This document shows, in pieces, positions 8,371-23,572 of a stretch of 64,000 bases of DNA. Numbering within the stretch: the stretch's first letter is position 1; each line of letters opens with the position of its first letter. The notes under the pieces are model-generated. The model saw only the letters and a program-made list of their open reading frames with translations, had not been told where the DNA came from and made no database searches. The stretch spans positions 31,419 through 95,418 of the forward strand of contig JAHFQC010000007.1 of the NCBI GenBank assembly GCA_023259375.1, read 5' to 3'. This DNA is from Alphaproteobacteria bacterium (GTDB lineage: Bacteria; Pseudomonadota; Alphaproteobacteria; Micropepsales; Micropepsaceae). The translations under genes were made by a program, and so were the position numbers.

Positions 8371-9273
8371 ATGACGGCCGGTACGATGGGACGCCGCGAA
8401 TGGGCGCTGTTCCTGATCCTCAGTTTTTTCTGGGGCGCCTCGTTCTTTTTCTACAAGGTGCTGGTGACGGCGCTGGGACCGTTCACCATCGTGCTCGGCC
8501 GCATGGGCATCGCCGCGGTGATCATGAACCTGTTTCTCGCCGTGCGCGGCGAGCGTCTTCCGCCAGCCCGGGAGTGGGGACCGTATTTGCTCCTGGCGCT
8601 GCTCTCAAACGTGATCCCGTTCAGCTTGTTTGCCTACGGCGAGCAGACGATCTCCTCGGGCCTGGCGTCGATCATCAATGCGATGACGCCGATCTTCACC
8701 GTCATCGTCGCCCATTTCTGGACTCAGAACGAGCGGTTTTCCTGGAACAAGGCCGCGGGCGTGGCGTGCGGGCTGGCGGGTGTCACCATCCTGATGGGAC
8801 CGAGCGCACTCGGCGGCAACAGCATCATCGGCGAACTCGCCTGCCTCGGCTCGACCATCTCCTACGGTTTCGGCGGCGTTTACGGCAAACGCTTTTCCCA
8901 CCGCCCGTTGTTCGTGGTGGTGACGGCGCAGTTGACGGCCGCAACCATCCTTGTGGCACCGCTGGCGTTGATGTTCGAGCATCCCTGGACCCTGCCTATG
9001 CCCAGCACCGAAGTGTGGAGCGCCTTGTTCGGGATCGCGCTGGTCTCGACCGTGCTCGCTTATCTCATTTTCTTCCACATCCTGAACAAGGCGGGCGCGA
9101 CCTATATCTCGCTCGTCACCTTCCTCATTCCGGTCAGCGGATTATTCCTCGGCACCGTGTTTCTGCATGAAACGGTGGCGCCGACCGATCTCGCCGGCAT
9201 GGCGGTGATCGCGCTGGGCCTCGCCGCCATCGACGGACGGCCGCTGCTGTGGCTTAGAAGAATTGCAGCCTGA
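8371..9273 (+). CDS. EamA/DMT-family transporter
   Basis: 300 residues with ten predicted membrane helices arranged as two EamA repeats. The first begins WALFLILSFFWGASFFFYKV. The second begins IIGELACLGSTISYGFGGVYGK near the middle of the protein, and the region LVTFLIPVSGLFLGTVFLHE with an ALGLAAIDGR ending is typical of the RhaT/YdcZ-like drug/metabolite exporters. The start at 8371 places the first helix close to the N-terminus. The earlier in-frame ATG at 8260 adds a non-membrane extension with poor coding character. Substrate unknown. Confidence 0.88.
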   Translation: MTAGTMGRREWALFLILSFFWGASFFFYKVLVTALGPFTIVLGRMGIAAVIMNLFLAVRGERLPPAREWGPYLLLALLSNVIPFSLFAYGEQTISSGLASIINAMTPIFTVIVAHFWTQNERFSWNKAAGVACGLAGVTILMGPSALGGNSIIGELACLGSTISYGFGGVYGKRFSHRPLFVVVTAQLTAATILVAPLALMFEHPWTLPMPSTEVWSALFGIALVSTVLAYLIFFHILNKAGATYISLVTFLIPVSGLFLGTVFLHETVAPTDLAGMAVIALGLAAIDGRPLLWLRRIAA

Positions 9274-9651
9274 TCAACGCTGGTCGGCCCACCAATCGTC
9301 GGGGACCGAAAGCTGCTGCCCCTCGCCGGGGAAATAGTGGGCGTTGCAGCGCGCCGCGGTAAGCTGCACCGTGCCGTTGGTGATCGCGCCTTGCGCCAAG
9401 CCGTCGCGAATGATCGAGGCGCCGTCGATGATGGTGAGCGTATAGCGCTCCGGATCTTCGGTGGGATTGCGCAGGATGTGAGCCTGTTCCGCCTTGATCG
9501 CCCCCATTTCGAAGGTCGAGCCCGAAGCGCCGTTGAGCCGGGCGCCATCGGCCAGATAGGTATAGAGCGTGGCGCAGACCGTATCGGCGTCCGCCGCATG
9601 CGCGGGAACCGTCACCATCGCCACCAGGATTCCGAACAACCCTTTACGCAT
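9274..9651 (-). CDS. Secreted hypothetical protein
   Basis: 125 residues. MRKGLFGILVAMVTVPAHAADA is a Sec signal peptide with an AHA-A cleavage site. The mature part has two cysteines (TVCATLYTYL and AARCNAHYF) and no recognised domain; it ends PDDWWADQR. The much longer open frame upstream (to 9930) is antisense to the RHH gene and was not used. It converges with the EamA transporter, whose stop codon abuts its own. Confidence 0.65.
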   Translation of the reverse strand: MRKGLFGILVAMVTVPAHAADADTVCATLYTYLADGARLNGASGSTFEMGAIKAEQAHILRNPTEDPERYTLTIIDGASIIRDGLAQGAITNGTVQLTAARCNAHYFPGEGQQLSVPDDWWADQR

Positions 9652-9754
9652 GTCTTCCCAACCGAAAATGCGGCCGGACCCTAGCCGGGGCACCGCAGCG
9701 GAAGGGAAGCGTGAAATCGCGTTCGGCGTGCTAGTGTCAGTCCTGGGAATCGCC

Positions 9755-9964
9755 ATGCTGAAAAAACGATCCTTCTCGCTGTCGCGCCACCGCACTTCCG
9801 TCGCTCTCGAAGGCGAATTCTGGACGGTGCTGGAGGCCGACGCGCGCGGCGCCGGCAAAAGCCTCGCCGCCCTGGTCGGAGAGATTGACGCTGCGAGAGG
9901 TATGCGTCCGCTGGCGAGCGCCCTGCGCATTCACGCGCTTGCTGCGGCAAAACGGGCGCCCTAG
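9755..9964 (+). CDS. Small ribbon-helix-helix domain protein (RHH_4 type)
   Basis: 69 residues. The sequence KRSFSLSRHRTSVALEGEFWTVLEADARGAG followed by SLAALVGEID matches the RHH_4 family common in alphaproteobacteria: a strand with alternating residues, then two helices. A role in DNA binding is inferred from the fold. Family members often sit near fumC and a DUF4169 gene, as in this neighbourhood. The start ATG at 9755 was chosen because the family begins within a few residues of KKRSFSL. Confidence 0.75.
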   Translation: MLKKRSFSLSRHRTSVALEGEFWTVLEADARGAGKSLAALVGEIDAARGMRPLASALRIHALAAAKRAP

Positions 9965-9993
9965 CCTCTCCCCACCCTATTGGAGAGACCGCC

Positions 9994-10581
9994 ATGCTGA
10001 CGCTGTATCACGCGCCCAAGTCGCGCTCGAATTCCATCGTGTGGCTGCTCGAGGAACTCGGCGTGCCCTATGAGACGCGGGTGGTCGATATCCGCCGCGC
10101 CGACGGCAGCGGGACGCGCGATCCGCACAATCCCCATCCGCACGGCAAGGTGCCGGCGCTCGACCACGACGGCCATCACGTCTTCGAAACCGCCGCCATC
10201 GCGCTCTATTTGACCGACCTCTTCCCGGAAAAAGGGCTGGGACCCAAGGTCGGCGATCCGGACCGCGGCGAATATCTCTCCTGGCTTGCCTACCGGCCGG
10301 GGGTGATCGAGCCCTCCCTGATGATGCGCCGGCTTAATGTGACCCATGTTCCCGGGGCCATGGGCTGGGCCCCCGCCGACGAGGTCGAAGCGCTTCTCAA
10401 CCAGACGTTGGCGAGCCGCGAATACCTGGTCGGGGGCCGCTTCTCGGCCGCGGACATCATCACCGGCGGGACGGTTTACTATCTCACGATGTTCAAGGTG
10501 ATGAATGAAACGCCGGTCCTGAAGGCGTATACTGACCGCATCACCGCGCGGCCGGCGTTCAAACGGGCCATGGAATTGTGA
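9994..10581 (+). CDS. Glutathione S-transferase family protein
   Basis: 195 residues. The thioredoxin-like N-domain reads MLTLYHAPKSRSNSIVWLLEELGVPYE, with the Ser region at 10-13 in the place of the catalytic residue. A cis-Pro block KVPALDHDGHHVFETAAIALYL follows. The helical C-domain contains YLVGGRFSAADI, the N-capping/hydrophobic-staple motif of GSTs. It conjugates glutathione to small electrophiles or acts in reduction; the substrate is unknown. Its stop codon overlaps a possible GTG start of the next gene. Confidence 0.9.
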   Translation: MLTLYHAPKSRSNSIVWLLEELGVPYETRVVDIRRADGSGTRDPHNPHPHGKVPALDHDGHHVFETAAIALYLTDLFPEKGLGPKVGDPDRGEYLSWLAYRPGVIEPSLMMRRLNVTHVPGAMGWAPADEVEALLNQTLASREYLVGGRFSAADIITGGTVYYLTMFKVMNETPVLKAYTDRITARPAFKRAMEL

Positions 10582-10583
10582 GC

Positions 10584-10760
10584 ATGAGCAACGTCGTCAA
10601 TCTCCGCCAAGCGCGCAAGGTCAAAGCGCGCCACGAGAAGGAAGTCGTCGCTGAAGCCAATCGGGCCAAGCACGGCATCGCCAAGAGCGCCCATACCAAG
10701 GCCAAGGTCATGGCCGCCCACTCCGACCGGCGGCTGGAAGGCCACAAGCTGGACGAGTAG
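10584..10760 (+). CDS. DUF4169 family small basic protein
   Basis: 58 residues from the ATG at 10584 (a GTG at 10578 that overlaps the GST stop is an alternative). The sequence MSNVVNLRQARKVKARHEKE and the Lys/Arg/His-rich remainder match DUF4169, a short alphaproteobacterial family with no known function. It is probably translated together with the GST. Confidence 0.8.
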   Translation: MSNVVNLRQARKVKARHEKEVVAEANRAKHGIAKSAHTKAKVMAAHSDRRLEGHKLDE

Positions 10761-10828
10761 ACCCGGTTCCGGCTGGGGCAAGAACAACACGTGAACTTTC
10801 GCGCCGCCCCTGCTAGAACTCCGGAATC

Positions 10829-13141
<2,313 letters not shown>

Positions 13142-13189
13142 GGGGCTCGGGCACTGTTTTTTTGAGCCTCCACTCAGAGCCTAAAAGGG

Positions 13190-13942
13190 ATGGGGACAAT
13201 GGCCACGCCGGTTGACGTTCGCTTGATAGCTAACTTGACTTCGCCTGATTGGTGGACAATTGGCAGCACTGCTGCATCAACCATAGTCGGCGCAATCATT
13301 GGCGCAGTGATTGCGTACATAATCGCCAAACAGACTGCAACCGAAAGCCGAAAGTCACTTAAGGCAGAGCTACGCTCGTCGGAAGAAGCAGCTACGCTGA
13401 GGGCCGAAACAAAGCTCATCCAACTTACAAACGCTGTCGCCGGCTATCACCAGGGAATTGAACAATGCATCAAGGATGGGAAGGCCAAGTTAGGAGAACA
13501 CTTCCAATTGTGGTCTGCGATGAAATCTTTCGTGGGCGGATCGACTAACATTCCGTTCGATGTAGATGACATGATCGCGTTTATGCGGGCGAGAGAATTC
13601 AGATTTGTATCGAAGTTCATACTCCTCCTTTCCCGCTTCAACTCGCTGGAATCGGGACTAGATGCATATAGGCAGGAACGAGACAAACTACTTGCCATGT
13701 TAACACCGCAACAGATGGATGGGCTGTTTGGAATGGTGCACCTAACCGAACAAGAAAAGCGGCAACTTGCGCCGCATATAGCGGCAGTTAACGATTTAGC
13801 CGAACAGGTCCGTGTGCACGTAAAGGACGTCTTTGACTTGGCTCTCGAAGTAACGAACCAATTTGGCCCAATTGCCAGACGATATTTCGACGACCCCGAA
13901 TTTCCGATTCCCGCCCCGGTCAAGGCACCACCACATATATAG
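13190..13942 (+). CDS. Orphan membrane-anchored hypothetical protein, compositionally atypical
   Basis: 250 residues with one N-terminal membrane helix (about 24-48, ASTIVGAIIGAVIAYIIAKQ). A long helical, charged region follows, with coiled-coil character near 50-70 (ESRKSLKAELRSSEEA), and then a soluble domain. No family recognised. The gene is visibly richer in A and T than its neighbours and uses many AT-ending codons, unlike the GC-rich genes on both sides, which points to recent acquisition. A second ATG at 13199 is an alternative start. Phage-defence or signalling membrane proteins often have this layout, but nothing in the sequence proves such a role. Confidence 0.65.
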   Translation: MGTMATPVDVRLIANLTSPDWWTIGSTAASTIVGAIIGAVIAYIIAKQTATESRKSLKAELRSSEEAATLRAETKLIQLTNAVAGYHQGIEQCIKDGKAKLGEHFQLWSAMKSFVGGSTNIPFDVDDMIAFMRAREFRFVSKFILLLSRFNSLESGLDAYRQERDKLLAMLTPQQMDGLFGMVHLTEQEKRQLAPHIAAVNDLAEQVRVHVKDVFDLALEVTNQFGPIARRYFDDPEFPIPAPVKAPPHI

Positions 13943-14052
13943 GCCATCTGTAATGGCTCATTTTGCAACGCAACAAATAGGCTGAAGCGGTCTGTAGCTC
14001 ACCGCATCATTTCCCCCTCTATTGAGAGCAATAATTCCTTTGACACATACCA

Positions 14053-14475
14053 ATGCAATCCGCTGACGACGACCTCACCATCTCCGAAGCCATTTCCGAT
14101 CTCGCGCTGGTGGCGTTGGAGCAGGCCTTGGCGGCGCGGCAGGGCACGCCCGACGTCGCGCCGTTCGTACTGATCGAGAGCGGCGGCTATTGCTATTTCC
14201 GCGCGCTCGCGGCGAACGACAATGTGGTGGAACAAGCCGCGGCGTTTCTCGCCCGCGATCCCGACACGACCGAGACCTATGCTTTAGCCTATGACGGTAC
14301 CGTCACCGTCGAAGGTACGCCGTTCGATGCCATTCTCGTCATCGCCGGCGAGCCGGGCGCGGGAGATGCGTTCGTTTTCACCCAGCGCTATGATGGCGCG
14401 GCTTCGCCCGTCGCATTGATCGGCGCCCCGGCCCTGATCGGGCAACACGTCTCTCTGTTGAACAAAGGTTCGTAA
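14053..14475 (+). CDS. Hypothetical protein
   Basis: 140 residues, acidic, no signal peptide or membrane helix. It reads as an alpha/beta domain: VALEQALAARQGTPDVAPFVLIES, then ETYALAYDGTVTVEGTPFDAILVIAGEPG. No family recognised. It is GC-rich with normal codon use, which supports its being a real gene. It is followed after 29 bases by the DUF6632-like gene on the same strand. Confidence 0.6.
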   Translation: MQSADDDLTISEAISDLALVALEQALAARQGTPDVAPFVLIESGGYCYFRALAANDNVVEQAAAFLARDPDTTETYALAYDGTVTVEGTPFDAILVIAGEPGAGDAFVFTQRYDGAASPVALIGAPALIGQHVSLLNKGS

Positions 14476-14504
14476 CGCGCCGCTCCATCGATAAGGGTCC
14501 TGTC

Positions 14505-14891
14505 ATGAACGCCTTGTCCCTGCTCCGGATTGCATTGGTTGTGTTCGGCGTCGCCTGCCTTCTGTTTTACCCGATTGCAGTGGTGTGGCCGTCGGGCTGG
14601 ATCTGGCATCACGGCGCGCCCTACGAGTCCGACTATTTCATGATGATCGTCGGGCTCTACGCGACCCTCGGCGTGTTTCTCATTCGCGCTGCACGCGAAC
14701 CGCTCGCGCACCAGAGCCTGATCTGGTTCACCGTGATTTCGAGCCTCGTTCACGCGGCCATCATGACGCAGCAGTCCTTCGGCACCACCGGCGGCATGGA
14801 TCATAGCGGGCATTTGGCGGGCGATGTTCCTGCCCTGTTCGTCGTTGCCGCTGTCCTCGGTGGGCTGCTCTGGCGCGCCAAGTCGGCTTGA
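14505..14891 (+). CDS. DUF6632-like integral membrane protein
   Basis: 128 residues with four predicted membrane segments, at about 5-28, 46-61, 72-90 and 107-122. The pattern HGAPYESDYFMMIVGLYATLGVFL and a later SLVHAAIMTQQ with GHLAGDVPAL resembles small membrane proteins now grouped as DUF6632. Function unknown. The conserved histidines (SSLVHA, DHSGHLAGD) lie near the membrane boundary. prmA follows 32 bases downstream. Confidence 0.7.
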   Translation: MNALSLLRIALVVFGVACLLFYPIAVVWPSGWIWHHGAPYESDYFMMIVGLYATLGVFLIRAAREPLAHQSLIWFTVISSLVHAAIMTQQSFGTTGGMDHSGHLAGDVPALFVVAAVLGGLLWRAKSA

Positions 14892-14923
14892 GGAAATTGC
14901 GGCGCTGGCGTAAATGCCGCCCC

Positions 14924-15784
14924 ATGAGCACGCAGCCCCCCCTCTGGAAAGCCTCCGTTCCCTGCAAGAAATCCGATGCGCCCGATATCGTGGCGGCGTT
15001 GGAGCTGGCGCCGCCGAGCCCGCAGGCGGTGCTGGTCCAGGAGGACCCGTTCAAGGATAACGGCGTCGTCGAAGCGCTCTACGACGTGATGCCGGACGGC
15101 GACGTTCTTTCCCGCATCGTCGGCAAAGCCGTGCATGTGCAGCTTCTGCCCGATGCCGATTGGATCAAGCTTTCGCAGGAAGGCCTGCCGCCGGTGCGCG
15201 CCGGACGCTTCTTCGTCTATGGCGCCCATGATGCCGGCAAGGTGCCGCACGGCGTCATTCCGATGAAGATCGAAGCCGGTCAGGCGTTCGGCACCGGTCA
15301 TCACGAAACCACCGCGCTGTGCCTCAGCGTGCTGAGCGCGCTCGCCAAGCTCCGGCGCTTCAACAACGTGCTCGACATCGGCTGCGGCACCGGACTTCTC
15401 GCCATCGGCGCAGCGAAACTGTGGCACCAGCCGGTCACCGCCTCCGACATCGATCCGATTGCCATCGAAGTGACGCGCGAGAACGCCGTCGCCAACGGCG
15501 TCAGTCCGCTGGTCCAGGCGGTCGTCGCCGACGGGCCGATGCATCCGATCCTGCGCAACCTAGCGCCATATGATCTCATTCTCGCCAACATCCTGGCCGG
15601 CCCGCTGATGCGGCTGGCGCCGTCGGTGTCCCACATCGTCGCCAAAGGCGGCGTGCTGGTGCTGTCGGGCCTGTTGCACTGGCAGGAAATCCAGGTGCTC
15701 AGCTACTACCGCCCGCACGGGCTCAAGCTGATCGACACCCGCCGCGACGGCAGCTGGAGCGCGCTGATCCTCGAAAAGGCATAA
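14924..15784 (+). CDS. prmA: Ribosomal protein L11 methyltransferase
   Basis: 286 residues. The N-terminal substrate-recognition domain is followed by the SAM domain. That domain begins at the block AFGTGHHETTALCL (about 120-133) and has motif I LDIGCGTGLLAIGAA near 148-162 and VTASDIDPIAIEVTRENA after it. ANILAGPL replaces the usual N-I-L-A-x-P catalytic loop. PrmA trimethylates several amino groups of L11 (RplK) in the ribosome. The start at 14924 fits the family; the longer frame from 14888 overlaps the upstream gene. Confidence 0.92.
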   Translation: MSTQPPLWKASVPCKKSDAPDIVAALELAPPSPQAVLVQEDPFKDNGVVEALYDVMPDGDVLSRIVGKAVHVQLLPDADWIKLSQEGLPPVRAGRFFVYGAHDAGKVPHGVIPMKIEAGQAFGTGHHETTALCLSVLSALAKLRRFNNVLDIGCGTGLLAIGAAKLWHQPVTASDIDPIAIEVTRENAVANGVSPLVQAVVADGPMHPILRNLAPYDLILANILAGPLMRLAPSVSHIVAKGGVLVLSGLLHWQEIQVLSYYRPHGLKLIDTRRDGSWSALILEKA

Positions 15785-15844
15785 GCCCCGCGGCCATAAC
15801 GACAGGGTGGATTCTGGCGCCCGCGAGCCGTAACCTGCGGCGCC

Positions 15845-17659
15845 ATGAAAAAAATCTTCCAGTCGTTCGACGAAATCTCCGATCCGGCGACCTGTGCGCC
15901 GCACCTTAAACTCCTGCGCGAGGAACTGACCCGCCGCGGGCTCGACGGCTTTCTGGTGCCGCGCTCCGACGAGCATCAGGGCGAATACGTGCCAAAGCAC
16001 GCCGAGCGCCTCGCGTGGCTCACCGCCTTCACTGGCTCGGCCGGCATCGCGGTGGTGCTGAAGGACAAGGCGGTGATCTTCGTCGACGGCCGCTACACCT
16101 TGATGGTGCGGGGTCAGATCGACCTCGCTTTGATCGAACCGCGCGATCTCTTGACCGAAGGCCCCGGCGCGTGGCTGGAGCAGAATGCCGCCAAAGGCAT
16201 GAAGATCGGTTTCGATCCCTGGCTGCACACCCAAGGCGCCATCGAAGCGCTGACGGCGAGTGTCGCGAAAGCCGGCGCAACCCTTGTTGCCTGCCCCACC
16301 AATCCGATCGATGCGGTGTGGGCCGATCAGCCCGAGCCGCCGACCGCCAAGGCCATCGTGCAACCCTTCAATGTGGCGGGCGAAACCTCGGAGAAGAAGC
16401 GCACCCGCATCGCCGAAGAGATCAAAGCCAAAGGCGCCGACGCGCTGGTGCAGACCATGCCGGATTCGATCGCCTGGCTGTTCAACATCCGCGGCGACGA
16501 CGTTCCCCATACCCCGTTTGCGCTGAGCTTTGCGATCCTGCACAGCGACGGCACCGCCGACTGGTTCATCGACGAGCGCAAGACTTCGCCGGAACTGAAC
16601 GCGCATCTCGGCAACAGCGTGCGCCGCCATGCCCCCGCCGATTTCGCGCCGATGCTCGAAACCCTAAAAGGCAAGACGGTCGCGGTCGATCCCAACACCG
16701 CGGCGTCGGCGATCTTCGCGCGACTGGAAAAGGCCGGCGCATCGGTCAAGCGGATTGCCGATCCTTGCCAGCTTGCCAAGGCGTGCAAGAACCCGGTCGA
16801 GATCGAAGGCATCCGCAAGGCGCATGTGCGCGACGGCGTTGCCATGGCGAAGTTCCTCTCTTGGCTCGACCAGGAAGCGCCCAAAGGCGGCCTCGACGAG
16901 ATCAAGGCGGCGCAGCAACTCGAAGCCTTCCGCGGCGCGTCGGAGCATTTGACCGACCTGTCGTTCGATTCCATTTCGGCGGCGTCGGAACATGCGGCGA
17001 TCCCGCATTATCACGTGACCCAGTCGTCGAACCTGCCGCTGAAATTGAACGAGATCTATCTCATCGATTCCGGCGGCCAGTATCCCGACGGCACTACCGA
17101 CATCACCCGCACCATCATCATCGGCACGCCGACTGCGGAAATGAAAGACCGCTTCACCCGCGTCTTGAAGGGCCATATTGCGCTCGCCACCGTGAAGTTC
17201 CCGGACGGCACCACCGGACAGGCGCTCGATGCCTTCGCGCGGCGGCCGTTGTGGGAAGTCGGGCTCGATTTCGATCACGGCACCGGCCATGGCGTCGGGG
17301 CGTATCTGTCGGTGCATGAAGGACCGCAGAACATCTCCAAGCGCCCGATCCCGCAGCCGATGAAGCCCGGCATGGTGACCTCCAACGAACCCGGCTACTA
17401 CAAGGCGGGCGAATACGGCATCCGCATCGAGAACCTGATCGTGACGCAGCGCTGCGCCGAGCCGGGCGACCGCGGCATGATGGAGTTCGAAACCATCACC
17501 CTGGCGCCGATCGACATCCGCCTGATCGAACCCAAGCTGATGACCGACGCGGAAAAGAGCTGGCTCAATGCCTATCATGCGCGCGTGCGCGAGGTGCTGT
17601 CGCCGCTGCTCGATGCCGATACCAAGGCGTGGCTCGCCAACGCGACGCGGGCAATCTGA
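15845..17659 (+). CDS. Xaa-Pro aminopeptidase (M24B, aminopeptidase P family)
   Basis: 604 residues, the long three-domain form: two creatinase-like N-terminal domains (about 20-310) and a C-terminal pita-bread domain. Metal ligands are visible: Asp in YLIDSGGQYPDGTTDITRT (about 405-423), His in the HGTGHGVGAYLSVHEGP block (about 478-494), and Glu residues in TSNEPGYYKAGEYGIRIENL and MMEFETITLAP. It removes an N-terminal residue that precedes proline. The stop codon overlaps the start of the next gene (TGATG), implying coupled translation. Confidence 0.93.
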   Translation: MKKIFQSFDEISDPATCAPHLKLLREELTRRGLDGFLVPRSDEHQGEYVPKHAERLAWLTAFTGSAGIAVVLKDKAVIFVDGRYTLMVRGQIDLALIEPRDLLTEGPGAWLEQNAAKGMKIGFDPWLHTQGAIEALTASVAKAGATLVACPTNPIDAVWADQPEPPTAKAIVQPFNVAGETSEKKRTRIAEEIKAKGADALVQTMPDSIAWLFNIRGDDVPHTPFALSFAILHSDGTADWFIDERKTSPELNAHLGNSVRRHAPADFAPMLETLKGKTVAVDPNTAASAIFARLEKAGASVKRIADPCQLAKACKNPVEIEGIRKAHVRDGVAMAKFLSWLDQEAPKGGLDEIKAAQQLEAFRGASEHLTDLSFDSISAASEHAAIPHYHVTQSSNLPLKLNEIYLIDSGGQYPDGTTDITRTIIIGTPTAEMKDRFTRVLKGHIALATVKFPDGTTGQALDAFARRPLWEVGLDFDHGTGHGVGAYLSVHEGPQNISKRPIPQPMKPGMVTSNEPGYYKAGEYGIRIENLIVTQRCAEPGDRGMMEFETITLAPIDIRLIEPKLMTDAEKSWLNAYHARVREVLSPLLDADTKAWLANATRAI

Positions 17660-18669
17660 TGCAGCGCGAGGCTTTTCCCCGCGGGTCCGTCGCGACGTTG
17701 TGGCTCGACAGCACAGTGCTGCAAGACAACCTGATCGGCGAGCCGACCGAGCGGCGCATCGACGTCTACGTGCCGGCGAACCATGACGGGAGTGGCCTGC
17801 CGCTGCTGGTCGATCTCGTCGGCTTCACCGGCGGCGGACCGTCGCACACCAACTGGAAAAGCTTCGGCGAGAATCTGCCGGAGCGACTCGACCGGCTGAT
17901 CGCAACCGGCGCCATGCCGCCGGTGGTGGTGGCGCTGCCCGATTGCTGCACCAAGCTCGGCGGCAATCAATACATCAACTCGGCCGCGATGGGCCGCTGG
18001 GACGATTTCCTCTTGCAGGAAATGGTGCCGTCTATCGAGCAGGAGTTCGGTTGCGGCGGTGCGGGCAAGCGCGGCTGTTTCGGCAAAAGCTCGGGCGGTT
18101 ACGGCGCCATGGTGCATGCCCTGCTGCATCCAGATTTCTGGTCGGCGGCGGCGGATCATTCCGGCGACAAGGCATTCGAGCTGTTGTTCGCGGCTGACTG
18201 GCCGAACGTGCTGCGCGCGCTCGCCAAAGCCGATAATTCGATCGAGAAGTGGCTGCAGGCCTTCTTCACCGCCACGGCGCTGAAGGTGCGCGACGGCGAT
18301 ATCCATGTGCTGATGGACCTCGCCATGTGCGCCACCTACGATCCCGATCCGAACGCGTTCATGGGTGTGCGTCTGCCGGTGACGATCGACACCTGCGAGA
18401 TCATTCCCGAACGCTGGGCCAACTTCGTCAAATGGGACCCGCTGACGCTGGTCGAAACGCACGGCGAAGGCCTCAAGCAATTGAAGACGCTCTATCTCGA
18501 TTGCGGCGACGAGGACCAATACAATCTCGTCTACGGCGCGCGGCGGATGCACAAGCGGCTCGATGCGCTGGGTGTGGCGCATACTTACGAGGAATTTCCC
18601 GACAATCATTCCTCGGTCGATTACCGCATGGATAGAAGCCTGCCCATTTTGGCAAAAGCACTTCTTTAA
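17659..18669 (+). CDS. Alpha/beta-hydrolase esterase (esterase-D-like)
   Basis: 336 residues, PF00756-type. The nucleophile elbow is GKSSGGYGAM (about residues 142-151, Ser in G-x-S-x-G). The oxyanion region is DLVGFTGGG, and a later DCGDEDQYNL plus PDNHSSVDYR supply the likely Asp and His. Family members hydrolyse S-formylglutathione, enterochelin or polysaccharide esters; substrate unknown here. The ATG at 17659 overlaps the stop of the aminopeptidase gene. No signal peptide, so it is probably cytosolic. Confidence 0.85.
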   Translation: MQREAFPRGSVATLWLDSTVLQDNLIGEPTERRIDVYVPANHDGSGLPLLVDLVGFTGGGPSHTNWKSFGENLPERLDRLIATGAMPPVVVALPDCCTKLGGNQYINSAAMGRWDDFLLQEMVPSIEQEFGCGGAGKRGCFGKSSGGYGAMVHALLHPDFWSAAADHSGDKAFELLFAADWPNVLRALAKADNSIEKWLQAFFTATALKVRDGDIHVLMDLAMCATYDPDPNAFMGVRLPVTIDTCEIIPERWANFVKWDPLTLVETHGEGLKQLKTLYLDCGDEDQYNLVYGARRMHKRLDALGVAHTYEEFPDNHSSVDYRMDRSLPILAKALL

Positions 18670-18721
18670 TTGTCGCGCGACTTATCGGAAAACCGCTTCA
18701 CACTTTTCCGGTCGCGCTCAT
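18670..18721. repeat. Palindromic intergenic repeat, half-copy
   Basis: Outer arms GCGCGAC (18675-18681) and GTCGCGC (18711-18717) enclose inner arms CGGAAAA (18686-18692) and TTTTCCG (18704-18710). The same design, with the flanks ATTGTCGCG at the start and GCGCTC at the end, recurs at 55748-55803. It starts right after the esterase stop codon. It could fold into an RNA hairpin between the esterase and the NIPSNAP gene. Confidence 0.75.
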
Positions 18722-18732
18722 AGGGGGACAGC

Positions 18733-19036
18733 ATGATCGTCGAAATGCGCACCTACACCATCAAGCGCGGGCACCGCGCCGCCATTCTCGAAGCTTTGAA
18801 GGGACCGACCTTCGCCGAGCTGAAGCGCATCGGCGTGCGCTGCGCCGGACCGTGGGCTTCGACGGAAGACGAGCAGAAAATCTTCTGGATGCGCGGCTTT
18901 CCCGATGCGACCTCGCGCACCAAGATGACCAACGAATTCTACGGCGGCGCGGCGTGGACCAATACGCTCGGCCCGATTTTCATGCCGGTGCTGGAAAAGT
19001 ACGACGTCGTGCCGGTCGAAATGGACGAGAGCGCGG

Positions 19037-19053
<17 letters not shown>
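18733..19053 (+). CDS. NIPSNAP family protein
   Basis: 106 residues, a single ferredoxin-like alpha/beta-barrel (dimeric ABM-type) domain. It opens MIVEMRTYTIKRGHRAAILEAL and ends with TLGPIFMPVLEKYDVVPV, both typical of bacterial NIPSNAP proteins, whose function is poorly defined. A GGGGGA ribosome-binding site precedes the ATG. The last 17 bases overlap the 3' end of the convergent exonuclease gene. Confidence 0.88.
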
Positions 19054-23483
<4,430 letters not shown>

Positions 23484-23572
23484 CGCGCGTTCACCCAGAA
23501 TCTTTCAGAACGAATAGTGACCAGAAGAACGGAAGGATCAAGCCCGGTCGCGCCGAAACGCGAGGAAACTTC

